A DNA stretch of 64,000 bases from Tautonia plasticadhaerens (GCF_007752535.1 NZ_CP036426.1:1302001-1366000); one strand, 5' to 3'; shown: positions 24,879 through 34,353, counted from the stretch's first letter. Notes: generated from the sequence alone by a model not told the origin. Program-made: numbers and translations.

Positions 24879-26093
24879 TCATCGCTTGAGGACGTGATCG
24901 CCCATCAACTGCCATCCCCGCTCCAGGAACGGCCCCCCGGCCTCCATGGCGCTGATCTCGTCGTACGGCTTGCCCGAGCCGGACAGGCCGGTGCCGCAGA
25001 GGGCCCAGGGGACCGGCGCCCGGTCGTGGGCCCGGGTCCGGATCAGCGTGGAGTGGTCGGGGGAGACGAGCAAGCGGTACTCGCCGTACGATTCGAGCGC
25101 CTCGCGGATCGGCCCGACGATCTCGCGGTCGATCCGCTCCAGCGCCTCCACCTTGGCGTCGGCCCGGCCCTCGTGGCTGGCCTCGTCGGGGGCCTCCACG
25201 TGGACGCAGACGAGGTCGTGGTCGCGCAACGCCTCCACGCCGTACCGGCCCTTGGCGGCGTAGTCGGTGTCCAGGTAGCCGGTGGCGCCGGGCACGTCGA
25301 CCCGGGCCCACCCGGCCAGCATCCCCGTCCCCCTCACGAGGTCGACGGCCGAGAGGATCGCCCCGCGCTTGCCGTGCAACTCGGCGAAGGTGGGCACCCG
25401 GGGCGCCTTGCCCTGGCCCCAGAGCCAGATCGCGTTGGCCGGCAGCTTGCCCGCGGCCACCCGGGCCCGATTCACGGCGTGGTCCTGGATCACGGAGGCG
25501 CCCGCCTCCATCAGGCGACGGAGCAGCTCCGAGCCGGTCCCCCGGGGCAGGTGGTCGGCGGCGAGCTGGTCGGGCACGTCGTGCGGGGGCGTGGTCGTCG
25601 TGTCGTCGCCGAAGGGGGGGGGCGACCCGGGCCTCCCCCGGTAGATCATCGCGTTGCGGTAGCTGACGCCGGGGAAGAACTCGACCTCGTGCCCGTCGGC
25701 GTGCACGTTCGCCCTCAGCGCGGCGACCAGCTCGGCCCCCTCCTCGCTGGAGACGTGCCCGGCGGTGAAGTCGGTCATCCGGCCGTCGAGGATCGTCATC
25801 AGGTTGCAGCGCACGGCCCAGTCGTCGGGGCCCAGCGCGATCCCCATCGCCACCACCTCCAGCGGGGCCCGGCCGGTGTAGTACCGCTCCGGGTCGTAGC
25901 CGAAGAGGCTCAGCGTCGCGACGTCGCTGGCCGGCAGGAAGCGGTCGGGCACGTTCCGGGACCTCCCGAGCACCCCGTCCCGGGCCACCCGGTCCATCTC
26001 CGGGGTCCGGGCGGCCTGCAAGGGCGTCAGGTCGCCGAGCGAGCCCTGCGGCTCGTCGGCCGCGCCGTCGGGGATGACGATGGCGATCTTCAT
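24879..26093 (-). CDS. apgM: Cofactor-independent phosphoglycerate mutase, ApgM type
   Basis: ApgM interconverts 3- and 2-phosphoglycerate in glycolysis and belongs to the alkaline phosphatase superfamily. The 404-residue product starts MKIAIVIPDGAADEP, includes the metal-binding RFLPASDVATLSLFGYDP with the nucleophilic serine, HVEAPDEASHEG (about 300-311) and LVSPDHSTLIRTRAHDRAPVP (about 345-365). A GGGAGGAG lies about 6 bases before the ATG. It stands alone, upstream of the WapI-like gene on the same strand with a gap of 228 bases, and diverges from the FGGY kinase. Confidence 0.93.
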   Translation of the reverse strand: MKIAIVIPDGAADEPQGSLGDLTPLQAARTPEMDRVARDGVLGRSRNVPDRFLPASDVATLSLFGYDPERYYTGRAPLEVVAMGIALGPDDWAVRCNLMTILDGRMTDFTAGHVSSEEGAELVAALRANVHADGHEVEFFPGVSYRNAMIYRGRPGSPPPFGDDTTTTPPHDVPDQLAADHLPRGTGSELLRRLMEAGASVIQDHAVNRARVAAGKLPANAIWLWGQGKAPRVPTFAELHGKRGAILSAVDLVRGTGMLAGWARVDVPGATGYLDTDYAAKGRYGVEALRDHDLVCVHVEAPDEASHEGRADAKVEALERIDREIVGPIREALESYGEYRLLVSPDHSTLIRTRAHDRAPVPWALCGTGLSGSGKPYDEISAMEAGGPFLERGWQLMGDHVLKR

Positions 26094-26541
26094 AATCGTC
26101 TCCTCCCGTCCCCCGATGCGGGGGGCGGGTCGCTTCGATTGGCCCCCGGACCCGGCGCGACCGGCCCGGAAGGGACACCGAACACCCTACCAGCGCTCAC
26201 CCCCCGCACCAAGCGGACGGTCGCCGGGCCGGGCCCGGCCGATCGCCTCCTGACGGTCGGCGAAGCGGTGAGGGGGGGGGAACGGTCATTCGGCGCCTCG
26301 ACGGCGAGGGGCGGGCGAGGGGAATCGGACTCGGTCTCCCGAATCCGGGCGCACCTCCTCCCGTCTCGGAGACGCCGAGCGCGATCCCCTCCCCAGCCGA
26401 TACCGGGCCGCCCCGGCGACCGCTACAATCCGATCCGGTCAATCATGGGCAAGGGGGCCGACATCCCCGGGGCTCGCCGATCGCCGAGTGGGGCGGGGAG
26501 GCGGGATGCCCGATCGGCCCGGCGTCGAGGACGGCACCGCG
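26094..26541. other. Divergent intergenic region apgM / FGGY kinase
   Basis: A 448-base region. TACAAT (26424-26429) on the + strand is a good -10 candidate for the kinase, with no recognisable -35. The first ATG in the kinase frame, at 26506, lies in this region behind GGGGAGG. No other gene was supported. Confidence 0.45.
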
Positions 26542-28080
26542 ATGGGCAATGACCCGCTCTTACTCGGCCTGGACGTCGGCACGCAGAGCATCCGGGCGGC
26601 GCTGGTCGACCCGGCCGGCCGGACCCTTTCCTACGGCGTCGCCCCCCTGGAGACGACCTACCCCCGCCCCTCCTGGGCCGAGCAGGACCCGGCCCAGTGG
26701 TGGGCCTCCGCCCGGGTGGCGGTCGGCAAGGCGATGGAGTCGGCCGGCGTCGGGCCGGACCGGGTCGTCGGCATCGGCCTCGACTGCACCGCCTGCACCG
26801 TGGTCGCCTGCCGCATCGACGGCACCCCGATCCGGCCGGCCCTGCTCTGGATGGACCAGCGTTCCCACCGGGAGGCCGAGGCGATCGGCGTCACCGGGGA
26901 TCCCGCCCTGAAGTACGTCTCCGGCCGGGTCTCCCCCGAGTGGATGCTCCCCAAGGCCCTCTGGCTGAAGCGGCACGAGCCGGGGGCCTACGACGAGGCC
27001 GACCGCATCGTCGAGTGCACCAACTGGTTCATGTTCACCCTGACGGGGGAGTGGACCCTCTCCCTGAACCACTGCGCCGTCAAGTGGAACTACGCCAGAC
27101 CCGAGGGCGGCTGGCCGACCGCCCTGATCCACGCGGTCGGCCTCGACGACCTGCTCGGCAAGTGGCCCGACCGCATCGAGCCGCTGGGGCAGGGGGGGGC
27201 GACGCTCTGCAAGGCGGCCGCGGAGCAACTCGGGCTGAAGTCGGGGACGCCCGTCGCCCAGGGGGGGATCGACGCCTACCTCGGCATGATCGGCATGGGG
27301 GCCACGTCCGCAGGGGACGTGGCCGTGATCGTCGGGTCCAGCACCTGCCACCTCGCGCAGTCCCGGGGCGGGGTGTTCGGCTCCGGCGCCGCGGGCTGCT
27401 ACCCGGACGCCACGGTCGAGGGGCTCTACACCCTGGAGGCCGGCCAGACCGCCACCGGGTCGATCCTCGACTGGTACCGCCGCCACTTCTCCGGCGACCA
27501 GCGACGTGAGGCCGAGGCCCGGGGCGTGAACGCCTACGAGATCCTCGACGAGCAGGCCGAGGCCGTCCCCCCGGGCTCCGAGGGCCTGGTCGTCCGCGAC
27601 GACTGGCAGGGGAACCGCTCCCCCTACAAGGACCCGAAGGCCCGGGGGGCGATCGTCGGCCTCTCGCTCGCCCACGGCCCCGGCCACCTCTTCCGGGCCC
27701 TCTACGAGGCCACCGCCTGCGGCACCCGGCACATCCTGGAGGACGCCTCGCAGCACGGGCTCGACGTCTCCCGGATCATCGTCGGCGGCGGGGGGGCGAA
27801 GTCCCGCCTCTGGATGCAGATCCACGCCGACGTGCTCCAGCGGCCGATCCACCTGCCCCGGGAGACCGAGTCCTGCGCCCTCGGCTCGGCCATGACCGCC
27901 GCCGTCGCCGCCGGCCTCTTCGCCGACCTCGACGCCGCCGCCCGGGAGATGGTCGCGCTGGAACGCATCGTCGAGCCCGACCGGCGGAACCAGGGCGTCT
28001 ACGACGACCTGTTCGCCCGCTACGCCCGCCTTTACGTCGCCCTCCGCGACGGCCGCGTCGTCGACCCGCTGGCCGACTGA
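26542..28080 (+). CDS. FGGY-family carbohydrate kinase (ribulokinase/xylulokinase-like)
   Basis: FGGY kinases phosphorylate pentoses and related sugars. The N-terminal phosphate-binding loop is LGLDVGTQSIRA (about residues 7-18). VGIGLDCTACTVV, GGIDAYLGMIGMG (about 250-262) and the C-terminal adenosine-motif RIIVGGGGAKSRLWMQIHADVL are all present. The length of 512 residues fits the family. The pattern DCTAC/GGIDAYLGMIG resembles ribulokinase-type (AraB/D-ribulose kinase) members more than XylB, but the substrate cannot be fixed. The start at 26542 leaves a typical short N-terminus; 26506, with a stronger but very close GGGGAGG, is the alternative. Confidence 0.88.
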   Translation: MGNDPLLLGLDVGTQSIRAALVDPAGRTLSYGVAPLETTYPRPSWAEQDPAQWWASARVAVGKAMESAGVGPDRVVGIGLDCTACTVVACRIDGTPIRPALLWMDQRSHREAEAIGVTGDPALKYVSGRVSPEWMLPKALWLKRHEPGAYDEADRIVECTNWFMFTLTGEWTLSLNHCAVKWNYARPEGGWPTALIHAVGLDDLLGKWPDRIEPLGQGGATLCKAAAEQLGLKSGTPVAQGGIDAYLGMIGMGATSAGDVAVIVGSSTCHLAQSRGGVFGSGAAGCYPDATVEGLYTLEAGQTATGSILDWYRRHFSGDQRREAEARGVNAYEILDEQAEAVPPGSEGLVVRDDWQGNRSPYKDPKARGAIVGLSLAHGPGHLFRALYEATACGTRHILEDASQHGLDVSRIIVGGGGAKSRLWMQIHADVLQRPIHLPRETESCALGSAMTAAVAAGLFADLDAAAREMVALERIVEPDRRNQGVYDDLFARYARLYVALRDGRVVDPLAD

Positions 28081-28096
28081 TCGGTCGCTACCTCCA

Positions 28097-28117
28097 GGGG
28101 CCCGCCCGTCGGGCCCC
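28097..28117 (+). terminator. GC hairpin after the FGGY kinase gene
   Basis: GGGGCCCG (28097-28104) pairs perfectly with CGGGCCCC (28110-28117) around a 5-base loop. No T-run follows. It is placed correctly for kinase transcript termination and precedes the blaI promoter. Confidence 0.4.
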
Positions 28118-28128
28118 GGAGAATTGAC

Positions 28129-28156
28129 TTGATCTCGCCACGCGTCCCACTACGAT
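28129..28156 (+). promoter_or_regulatory. Promoter of the blaI-M56 operon
   Basis: TTGATC (28129-28134) and TACGAT (28151-28156) are separated by 16 bases; an alternative -35, TTGACT at 28124-28129, has a 21-base spacing. The region is AT-richer than its surroundings. BlaI-type repressors usually bind their own promoter, so an operator is expected here, but I see no clear dyad. Confidence 0.5.
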
Positions 28157-28207
28157 AAAACCAGAACGAAAGAACCCAAACTCAGCGAACCCGGGGGCGA
28201 TGATCCG

Positions 28208-28594
28208 ATGGCCAGGCCGTCGAAGGAGCTGACTGAGCGGGAACTGGAGGTGTTGCACGCCTTCTGGCACCTCGGCGAGGCCGGGGTGGCCGAGGCCCGG
28301 GAGGAGTTGATCCGGAGGGAACAAGGGACCCCGGCCTATACGACGGTCGCCACCCTGGTCCGGATCCTGGCCGAGAAGGGGTTCCTGCGCCAGGTGAACG
28401 AGGATCGGCCCTTCCGGTATCAGCCCGCCCGGACCTACGAGGAGGTTTCCCGACGCCTGCTCGATCAGGTGGTCGAGCACGTCTTCCGGGGATCCCGGGA
28501 GCATTTGCTGATGCGTCTCGTCGAACGGCGAGCCCTCTCGGCCCGGGAGCGGGCCATCCTGGAACGGACCCTGGACGAGGAGGCCGAGGGATGA
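28208..28594 (+). CDS. BlaI/MecI/CopY-family transcriptional repressor
   Basis: BlaI-type repressors bind promoter DNA as dimers through a winged helix and are released when a partner membrane protease cleaves them. The 128-residue product has the winged-helix segment ELTERELEVLHAFWHLGEAG and the recognition part TTVATLVRILAEKGFLRQV (about 44-63), followed by a helical dimerisation region. The gene ends in an ATGA overlap with the M56 protein, which is the classical sensor pairing. A direct target outside this operon cannot be read from the window. Confidence 0.9.
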   Translation: MARPSKELTERELEVLHAFWHLGEAGVAEAREELIRREQGTPAYTTVATLVRILAEKGFLRQVNEDRPFRYQPARTYEEVSRRLLDQVVEHVFRGSREHLLMRLVERRALSARERAILERTLDEEAEG

Positions 28595-31353
28595 GCGACC
28601 CCTGGACCTGGCCGCTCTCCTGGATCCTCCGGGGGCTGGCGCTGGCCCTCGTCACCGCGGCCTGCTACCCGATCGCCCGTCGCGCCGGCCCGACTTCGGG
28701 GGTGACCGCGTCGGCCAGCGGCCTGGTCCTCCTCGCGGTGCTCCCCTTCCTGCTGCTGCTTCCCGGGCCCCGATGGGAGGTGCCGATCGGATCGGCCCTG
28801 GCCGACCTCGGGATCGATCGCATCGCCGAACCCGCCGCCGGAGATCGCAAGGCGGCCATCGCCGGGCGCGCCGAGGGACTTGCGTTCGACCCCGCTCCGC
28901 CCCCCGACGAGTCGACCTCGCCCCCCCCTGGCCGACGGCCGACGCTTTCGGAGGCTCGACGACCGGGGCCCGGGGCCGATCCGGCCCCCTCCCCGCCGGC
29001 ACCGATCGCGGCCCGAACGAACCGGCAAGGGGCCTGGACATCGGGGATCGCCGTGGCGCTGGCGACCCTGGTGGTGATCGGCGTGTCGAGGCTCGCCCTC
29101 GGGCTCGGGGCGGTCGCCCGACTCCGATCGGCGGGCCAAACCGTCCGTGACCCGTCGATCGACACGCTCCTGGACCTGCTCCGGGCCGAGCTGTCGATCA
29201 CCCGGCCGGTCGAGGTCCGGGAGGCCCCGGGACTGGGCCCACCCGCGACGATCGGCTGGCGAAGGCCGGTCTTGCTGCTGCCCGACGACTGGCGATCGTG
29301 GGAGCAGGGGGAGTTGCGGGTGGTCCTCGCCCACGAGCTGGCGCACATCCATCGGGCCGATTTCCCGGTCGCCCTGCTCGCCCAGCTCGGCGTGGCGCTC
29401 CACCCCTGGAACCCGATGGCCTACTGGCTGGCGAGTCGGCTCCGGCTCGACCAGGAACTCGCCGCCGACGCGACCGCCGCCCGGCTCTCGGGGGGCCGTC
29501 GCCCGTACCTGGCCTGCCTCGCCCGGCTCGCCCTCCGCCGAGACGACCTCGCCTCGGGTTGGGCCGCCCGGGCCTTCCTCCCGGTCCGAGGGACCCTCGT
29601 CAGGAGAATCGAAATGCTCCGATGTGAACGTTCGCCCGATCGAGACGGCCCCTCTCGGGCGTTCCGGGGCGTCACGATCGCCTCGATCACCGGCCTGGCC
29701 CTCCTCTGCGCCGGCCTCCGGGCCCCCGAAACGGCCGAGGCCCGCCCGCAAGGCGACCCCGCCCCCGAGGCCGCTCCGCTCGGCGACGACGGCTTCGACC
29801 TCTCCCCCGTGCCGGCCGACGCGACCTTGGTCGCGGCGATCCGCCCGGCGCGGCTTGCGACCCATCCCGAGATTCGGGACCTGATCGACGAGTTCGACCC
29901 GCTCGGCGACCTCCTCGGCGGGATCGACCTGCGCGTCCCTGGCCTCCAACAGGTGACGGTCGTCGAGCTGCGAAGCCTGGAGGCTCGAGTCAGGGGTGGT
30001 CCGACCCTGGTCGTCCCCGATCTGATCATCCTCCGCACCGTCGACCCCGTCGGGGATGAGCTGATCGGCTCCATCCTCGAGGACGCCGAGGCCGTCTCCT
30101 ACCTCGGGACCAGGTACCACCGGGCCCGAGGCGCGTCACGCTCGGCCCTCCGGTTCGATGACCGGACGTTGATCCTCGCCCAGAAGGAGCAGGCGATCCG
30201 CAATGTGATCGCCGGGAGGGACCGGCCCGGGGGCACGCCCCTCTGGCGAGACGCGGCCGATCGGGTCGACGACGGCCAGATCCTCCTCGCCTTCGAGACC
30301 ACCTGGTTGTCCCAACTCCTGGGACCCGACGGCACCCGAGGGGACCTCATGCCGTTCGGGCTGGCGGCCATGTCCGGGCCGATGTTCGACCGTGCCTCGG
30401 CCTACGCGATCAGCCTCGACCTGCTGGATGGGATGTCGATCGGCGGCGTCGCCCTCTGCGTCGACGAGGAGGGCGCGGCGCGGGTCTCGGAGACCGCCAC
30501 CGCCCTGAAGACGCTCGCCCGCAACGCCCTCGGGAACATCCGTGGCGCCGCGAACGACGACCCCGAGCTCGAATCGGTCCTCGCGGTCAAGAGCGAGGTC
30601 GAGACCCTTCTCGGCGCCGCTATTATCGAGGCCGAGGGCTCGACCGTCCGCCTCCAGGCCGAGTCCGACCAGGACCTCGGCGCGTTCCTCGCACTGGCGA
30701 CGGGACCGATTAACGCCGCCCGCATCGCCGATCGTCGCTCGCAGGCGACGAATAACCTGAAGCGGATCGGCCTGGCCCTGCACAACTACCACGACATCAA
30801 CGATTCGTTCCCCCCGCCGATACTCTTCTCCGAAGACGGCTTCCCGTATAGCTGGCGCGTGGCGATCCTCCCCTTCCTGGAGCAGACCGAGGGGCCGGCG
30901 CTCTTCGAGTCGTACCACTTCGACGAGCCCTGGGACGGCCCGAACAACCGAGCATTGCTGGAACGGATGCCTGACGTCTTCCGAGTGCCCGGTGCCGACA
31001 GCGAACCGACCCACGCCGACTACTTCGCCCTGGTCGGCGAGCGGACTCTCATGGGAGAACCCGGCAAGGGGACAAAATTCGCCGAGATCCGCGACGGCAG
31101 CTCGTATACGTTCATGATCGTCGAGTCGAAGCGGGCTGTCCCCTGGACCAGGCCGGAGGACATCCCGTTCGAGATTGACCTGTCCGACCCGAATGCCCCC
31201 GCCCCGGAACTCGGCGGCTTCTGGCCGAACGGCTTCCAGGTCGTCTTCGGCGACGGTTCGGTCCGGTTCATCAGCCGGACGATCGACCCGACGGTGTTGA
31301 AGGCCCTCTGCACCCGAGACGGCGGCGAGTTGTTCTCCTCGGACCGGTACTGA
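28591..31353 (+). CDS. BlaR1-type M56 membrane metalloprotease fused to a DUF1559-like C-terminus
   Basis: The 920-residue product starts with hydrophobic membrane segments (about 10-60) and an M56 protease domain with the zinc motif HELAH (248-252) and the downstream LDQELAADA glutamate. A further hydrophobic segment (about 355-375) anchors a large exterior part. Around residue 715 the segment NNLKRIGLALHNYHDIN begins a DUF1559-type domain, found abundantly in planctomycete secreted proteins, ending with FGDGSVRFIS near residue 890. The usual beta-lactam-binding sensor domain is absent. The partner BlaI overlaps it by 4 bases. The DUF1559 part probably replaces the ligand-sensing domain; the signal is unknown. 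Confidence 0.85.
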   Translation: MSDPWTWPLSWILRGLALALVTAACYPIARRAGPTSGVTASASGLVLLAVLPFLLLLPGPRWEVPIGSALADLGIDRIAEPAAGDRKAAIAGRAEGLAFDPAPPPDESTSPPPGRRPTLSEARRPGPGADPAPSPPAPIAARTNRQGAWTSGIAVALATLVVIGVSRLALGLGAVARLRSAGQTVRDPSIDTLLDLLRAELSITRPVEVREAPGLGPPATIGWRRPVLLLPDDWRSWEQGELRVVLAHELAHIHRADFPVALLAQLGVALHPWNPMAYWLASRLRLDQELAADATAARLSGGRRPYLACLARLALRRDDLASGWAARAFLPVRGTLVRRIEMLRCERSPDRDGPSRAFRGVTIASITGLALLCAGLRAPETAEARPQGDPAPEAAPLGDDGFDLSPVPADATLVAAIRPARLATHPEIRDLIDEFDPLGDLLGGIDLRVPGLQQVTVVELRSLEARVRGGPTLVVPDLIILRTVDPVGDELIGSILEDAEAVSYLGTRYHRARGASRSALRFDDRTLILAQKEQAIRNVIAGRDRPGGTPLWRDAADRVDDGQILLAFETTWLSQLLGPDGTRGDLMPFGLAAMSGPMFDRASAYAISLDLLDGMSIGGVALCVDEEGAARVSETATALKTLARNALGNIRGAANDDPELESVLAVKSEVETLLGAAIIEAEGSTVRLQAESDQDLGAFLALATGPINAARIADRRSQATNNLKRIGLALHNYHDINDSFPPPILFSEDGFPYSWRVAILPFLEQTEGPALFESYHFDEPWDGPNNRALLERMPDVFRVPGADSEPTHADYFALVGERTLMGEPGKGTKFAEIRDGSSYTFMIVESKRAVPWTRPEDIPFEIDLSDPNAPAPELGGFWPNGFQVVFGDGSVRFISRTIDPTVLKALCTRDGGELFSSDRY

Positions 31354-31360
31354 CGCCTCC

Positions 31361-31380
31361 GGGCGGCCGAGGGGCCGTCC
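31361..31380. terminator. Hairpin between convergent genes (no T-run)
   Basis: GGGCGGCC (31361-31368) pairs with GGCCGTCC (31373-31380) with one G-T pair. It lies in the 33-base gap between the M56 gene and the convergent hydrolase gene and could serve both. Confidence 0.35.
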
Positions 31381-31386
31381 CATGTG

Positions 31387-31869
31387 TCAGTCCGAAGTTC
31401 GTCGAATCCGCTCGACGGCCCATCGCAGGGCGTCGAGCGCCTCCGGGTCGGTCATGTTATGGTCGACCCCGACGACGACCAGCGACTCGGCCGGCAACCC
31501 GCTCCGGCGGACGAGTTCCCGGGAGTCCTCGATCGCGATGACCTCGTCCCTCTCGGAATGGAGGAGGACGGTCCGATCGGTCGCCCGGACGTCGTCCTGA
31601 TCGCCCCAACGCCTCCAGGCCGGGGCGATCAGGACGACGGGGACCTCGCCGGTCGGCACCGCCAGCGCGACCGCACCCCCTCGGCTGGAGCCGACGACCA
31701 CGTCCGGCGATTCGGCCTCGAACGCCTCCCGGGCGCGTCGGACCGACTCGGGGAAGTCCTCGTCCGGCAGGTGCGGGTTGATGACCTCGACGCCGATCGA
31801 GCGGAGGAAGGTCGGCTTCACCCCGCCGGGCCTGGAGTGCAGGCCATGCAGGTAGAGGACCCGGGTCAT
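31387..31869 (-). CDS. Small alpha/beta hydrolase
   Basis: The 160-residue product has a compact alpha/beta hydrolase layout: VLYLHGLHSRPGG at the start, the nucleophile elbow VVVGSSRGGAVAL (about 57-69), a strand TVLLHSERDEVI with the acidic residue (about 105) and a histidine in VVGVDHNMTDP. It resembles YqiA-type small esterases. The ATG overlaps the sulfurtransferase stop in an ATGA junction, so the pair is translated together. Confidence 0.75.
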   Translation of the reverse strand: MTRVLYLHGLHSRPGGVKPTFLRSIGVEVINPHLPDEDFPESVRRAREAFEAESPDVVVGSSRGGAVALAVPTGEVPVVLIAPAWRRWGDQDDVRATDRTVLLHSERDEVIAIEDSRELVRRSGLPAESLVVVGVDHNMTDPEALDALRWAVERIRRTSD

Positions 31870-32738
31870 CGCTCCCCGGCCTCGACGGGCAGGTCAAGCC
31901 GGGGGCCCCACTCGTTCCAGGAGCCGTCATAGACGGCGACGTCCGGGAAGCCGAGCCGGTGGAGCTGGAAGGCGATCACGGTGGCCGCCACGCCGCCGTT
32001 GCAGTAGGAGACGACGGGGCGATCGGGGTCCAGCCCGGCGGCGGACAGCCGTCCCCGGACCTCGTCCGGATCGAGGAAGCCGCCCCCCTCGGCGAAGAAC
32101 AGCTCCCGGGGGAGGTTGACCGCCCCGGGGACGTGCCCCCCCCGGGGGCCCCGACGCCTCGCGCCGGTGAACTGGCCGGCGTCCCGCGCGTCGAGGATCT
32201 GGGCCGGGCCCCCGAGCATCGCCAGCAGCTCGGCCGCCGAGACCCACATCCGCTCCCTCGGCCTCGCGGTGAAGCTCCTGGGCTCGACCGTCGAGGGGCC
32301 TTCCTCGACCGGCCTCCCCTCCTCGACCCATCGATTGAAGCCGCCGTCGAGCACGCTCACCGCGTTGTGCCCCATCGACCGCAGGGCCCACCAGAGCCGG
32401 GTGGCGAACTGGCCCCCCATGTGGTCGACGGCGATGACGTGGGTGTCGTCACCCACCCCCCTCGCCCCCATGGCCGCGGCGAACAATTCGGGGGGGGCGA
32501 CCTGGGCCGGGACCGGGTCGCCCGGGTCGATGATGTCCTTCGTCCAGTCGACGAAGGCGGCCCCCGGGATGTGGCCGGCCTCGAATTCCTCGGGCGCCCC
32601 CCGATAGGTCGCCTCCTCCTCGCCCGGCCCGACGGGCCGGGTGCTGACGTACCCCCGGATGTCCAGGACCCGGATCGCCGGGTCGTCCAGGTGCTCGGCG
32701 AGCCAATCGGTCGAGACGAGGGGCTGGTCGGTGGTCAT
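31866..32738 (-). CDS. Thiosulfate/3-mercaptopyruvate sulfurtransferase (tandem rhodanese)
   Basis: This family transfers sulfane sulfur to thiophilic acceptors. The 290-residue product has two rhodanese domains: an inactive first (about 8-125, with IRVLDIRGYV) and an active second (about 165-280) with the catalytic cysteine in VVSYCNGGVAAT (about 238-249). The ATG at 32738 follows GAGAGGAA by about 9 bases. The hydrolase gene follows with an ATGA overlap. The divergent MDR oxidoreductase gene starts 135 bases away. Confidence 0.9.
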   Translation of the reverse strand: MTTDQPLVSTDWLAEHLDDPAIRVLDIRGYVSTRPVGPGEEEATYRGAPEEFEAGHIPGAAFVDWTKDIIDPGDPVPAQVAPPELFAAAMGARGVGDDTHVIAVDHMGGQFATRLWWALRSMGHNAVSVLDGGFNRWVEEGRPVEEGPSTVEPRSFTARPRERMWVSAAELLAMLGGPAQILDARDAGQFTGARRRGPRGGHVPGAVNLPRELFFAEGGGFLDPDEVRGRLSAAGLDPDRPVVSYCNGGVAATVIAFQLHRLGFPDVAVYDGSWNEWGPRLDLPVEAGER

Positions 32739-32873
32739 CGGGCGGTTCCTCTCGGCGGGGGCTCCTCCGGATACGGGCCGGGCTCGATCGCCCGGCGGGG
32801 AGGGACTAGGATAATCCCCGATCGCTCGAATTCCAGGGTATCGCGCCCCGCCCCCGGGGACGAGGAGCCGACA

Positions 32874-33866
32874 TTGAGAGCCGCCGTCTTCGACCGCTTC
32901 GGCGAGCCCGCCGAGGTCCTGCGCGTCGCCGAGGTCCCGACGCCCGAGCCCGGCCCGAACCAGGTCCGGGTCCGGATGATCGCCAGCCCGATCAACCCGT
33001 CGGACCTGCTCTACGCCAGGGGACGCTACTCGATCATCCCCGAGACGCCCGCCTCCCCCGGGTTCGAGGGGGTCGGCCGGGTCGACGCCGCCGGGCCCGG
33101 CCTCTACGGCAAGGCCCTCGTCGGCCGCCGGGTGGCGGTCATCAACGGGGACGGCGGCAACTGGGCCGAGTCGGTCGTGATCCCCGCCATGCAGGCCATC
33201 CCGGTCCCCTCCTCGATCCCCGACGAGCAGGTCGCCTCCTTCTTCGTGAACCCGGCGACCGTGCTGGCGATGGCCCGGCACGAGCTGGCGGTGCCGAAGG
33301 GGGCCTGGCTGCTCCAGTCGGCGGCGAACTCCGAGCTGGGGAAGATGATGATCCGGCTCGGCAGGCATGACGGGTTCAAGACCCTCAACGTCGTCCGACG
33401 CCCCGAGGCCGTCGAGGAGCTGAAGGCCCTGGGCGCCGACGCCGTCATCGTCACCGAAGACGGGCCGATCCCCGAGCAGGTCCGGCGCGTGACCGGCCCC
33501 GAGGGCGTCCGCCACGCGATCGACCCGGTCGGCGGCGAGATCGGCACCGGGGTCTTCGAGGCGCTGGGACCCTCGGGGACGCTCCTGGCCTACGGCTCGC
33601 TCACCGGGGAGCCGATCCGGGTGGACACCCGGCTGATGATCTCCGGCCGCCGGTCCCTGCGGGGGTTCTGGCTCGGCCATTTCATGAGGTCCCGGAGCAA
33701 GGCGGCGGCGCTGCCGCTGTTCGTGCAGGTCGGCCGGTTGATCCGGGGCGGCGTCCTGAGCACCACCGTCGGCCCCAGCTACACGCTCGACCGGCTGGCC
33801 GAGGCCGTCCGGGTCGCCGAGCAGCCCGGCAGGCCGGGCAAGGTCCTCCTGAACCTCCGCGGTTGA
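32874..33866 (+). CDS. Zinc-independent MDR-family oxidoreductase (enoyl reductase/quinone-oxidoreductase-like)
   Basis: The 330-residue product is a medium-chain dehydrogenase/reductase. The GroES-like part carries IASPINPSDLLYARGRY, the motif of zinc-free quinone and trans-2-enoyl reductases, and PGFEGVGRV. The nucleotide-binding part includes WLLQSAANSELGKMMIRLG, where mitochondrial enoyl-reductase-like members have a similar element, and DPVGGEIGT. No zinc-binding cysteines are seen. The start is TTG at 32874 with GAGGAG about 7 bases upstream. A GATAAT hexamer at 32810-32815 is a -10 candidate. The substrate is uncertain. Confidence 0.8.
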   Translation: MRAAVFDRFGEPAEVLRVAEVPTPEPGPNQVRVRMIASPINPSDLLYARGRYSIIPETPASPGFEGVGRVDAAGPGLYGKALVGRRVAVINGDGGNWAESVVIPAMQAIPVPSSIPDEQVASFFVNPATVLAMARHELAVPKGAWLLQSAANSELGKMMIRLGRHDGFKTLNVVRRPEAVEELKALGADAVIVTEDGPIPEQVRRVTGPEGVRHAIDPVGGEIGTGVFEALGPSGTLLAYGSLTGEPIRVDTRLMISGRRSLRGFWLGHFMRSRSKAAALPLFVQVGRLIRGGVLSTTVGPSYTLDRLAEAVRVAEQPGRPGKVLLNLRG

Positions 33867-34353
33867 TCCCCGGGGGGGGAATGACCGGCCGGGGTCGCCC
33901 AGAACGAACTCGCTGGTGGTGTTTTCGGGTTTTTTTGTCGCCGGTCGAACCCCCGACCGGTAAAATGCATAACCAACGTACCAGTCCGCCGCTTCGAATG
34001 CCCTCCACCATCGACCGCCGCTCCGGCCCCCGGAGTGGGCCGAGCCGTTACACCCCGGCCGAATCGTGCCTCGATTTCGGACCGTCGTGCCCCGATCGGG
34101 TCGAATCCCGATCGGCCTGCTGCTTGGCTTGCCCTGACCCGCCGGACGGCCTAGATTGCATTCGAAACGCGACCGAGTGGCCGGGGCCCGTTCCTCGCGA
34201 GCGTCCCTCCCGGTCTCCGGACCGATCCGCAGACTCGAGCATCGAGAGCAAGCCCCGGCGGGACCCGCCGGCGACGGTCTCGTCACCCCGGCATCATCGC
34301 CGGGGGGGCGGTGCCCCGCCCCGAGGTCCGGCCGGGCGGGGAATTGAAGTACG
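33867..34353. other. 487-base intergenic region with an AT-rich patch and an inverted repeat
   Basis: No gene is supported. An AT-rich patch (33920-33975) includes a run of seven T, an inverted repeat CCGGTCG (33941-33947) / CGACCGG (33954-33960) and then TAAAATGCATAA. It could be an operator or promoter region for the gene at 34354. The GTCGAAC within it resembles a tRNA T-loop, but no tRNA fold was found. Confidence 0.45.

Noticed and set aside
22648-26178. A 1176-codon minus-strand frame over lysC and apgM
   Set aside because: It is an alternative frame of the real apgM and lysC genes and shows only Arg/Gly/Pro-rich translation.
33935-33970. GTCGAAC in an inverted repeat, tRNA-like
   Set aside because: The stem and loop sizes do not match a T-arm, and no cloverleaf could be built around it.
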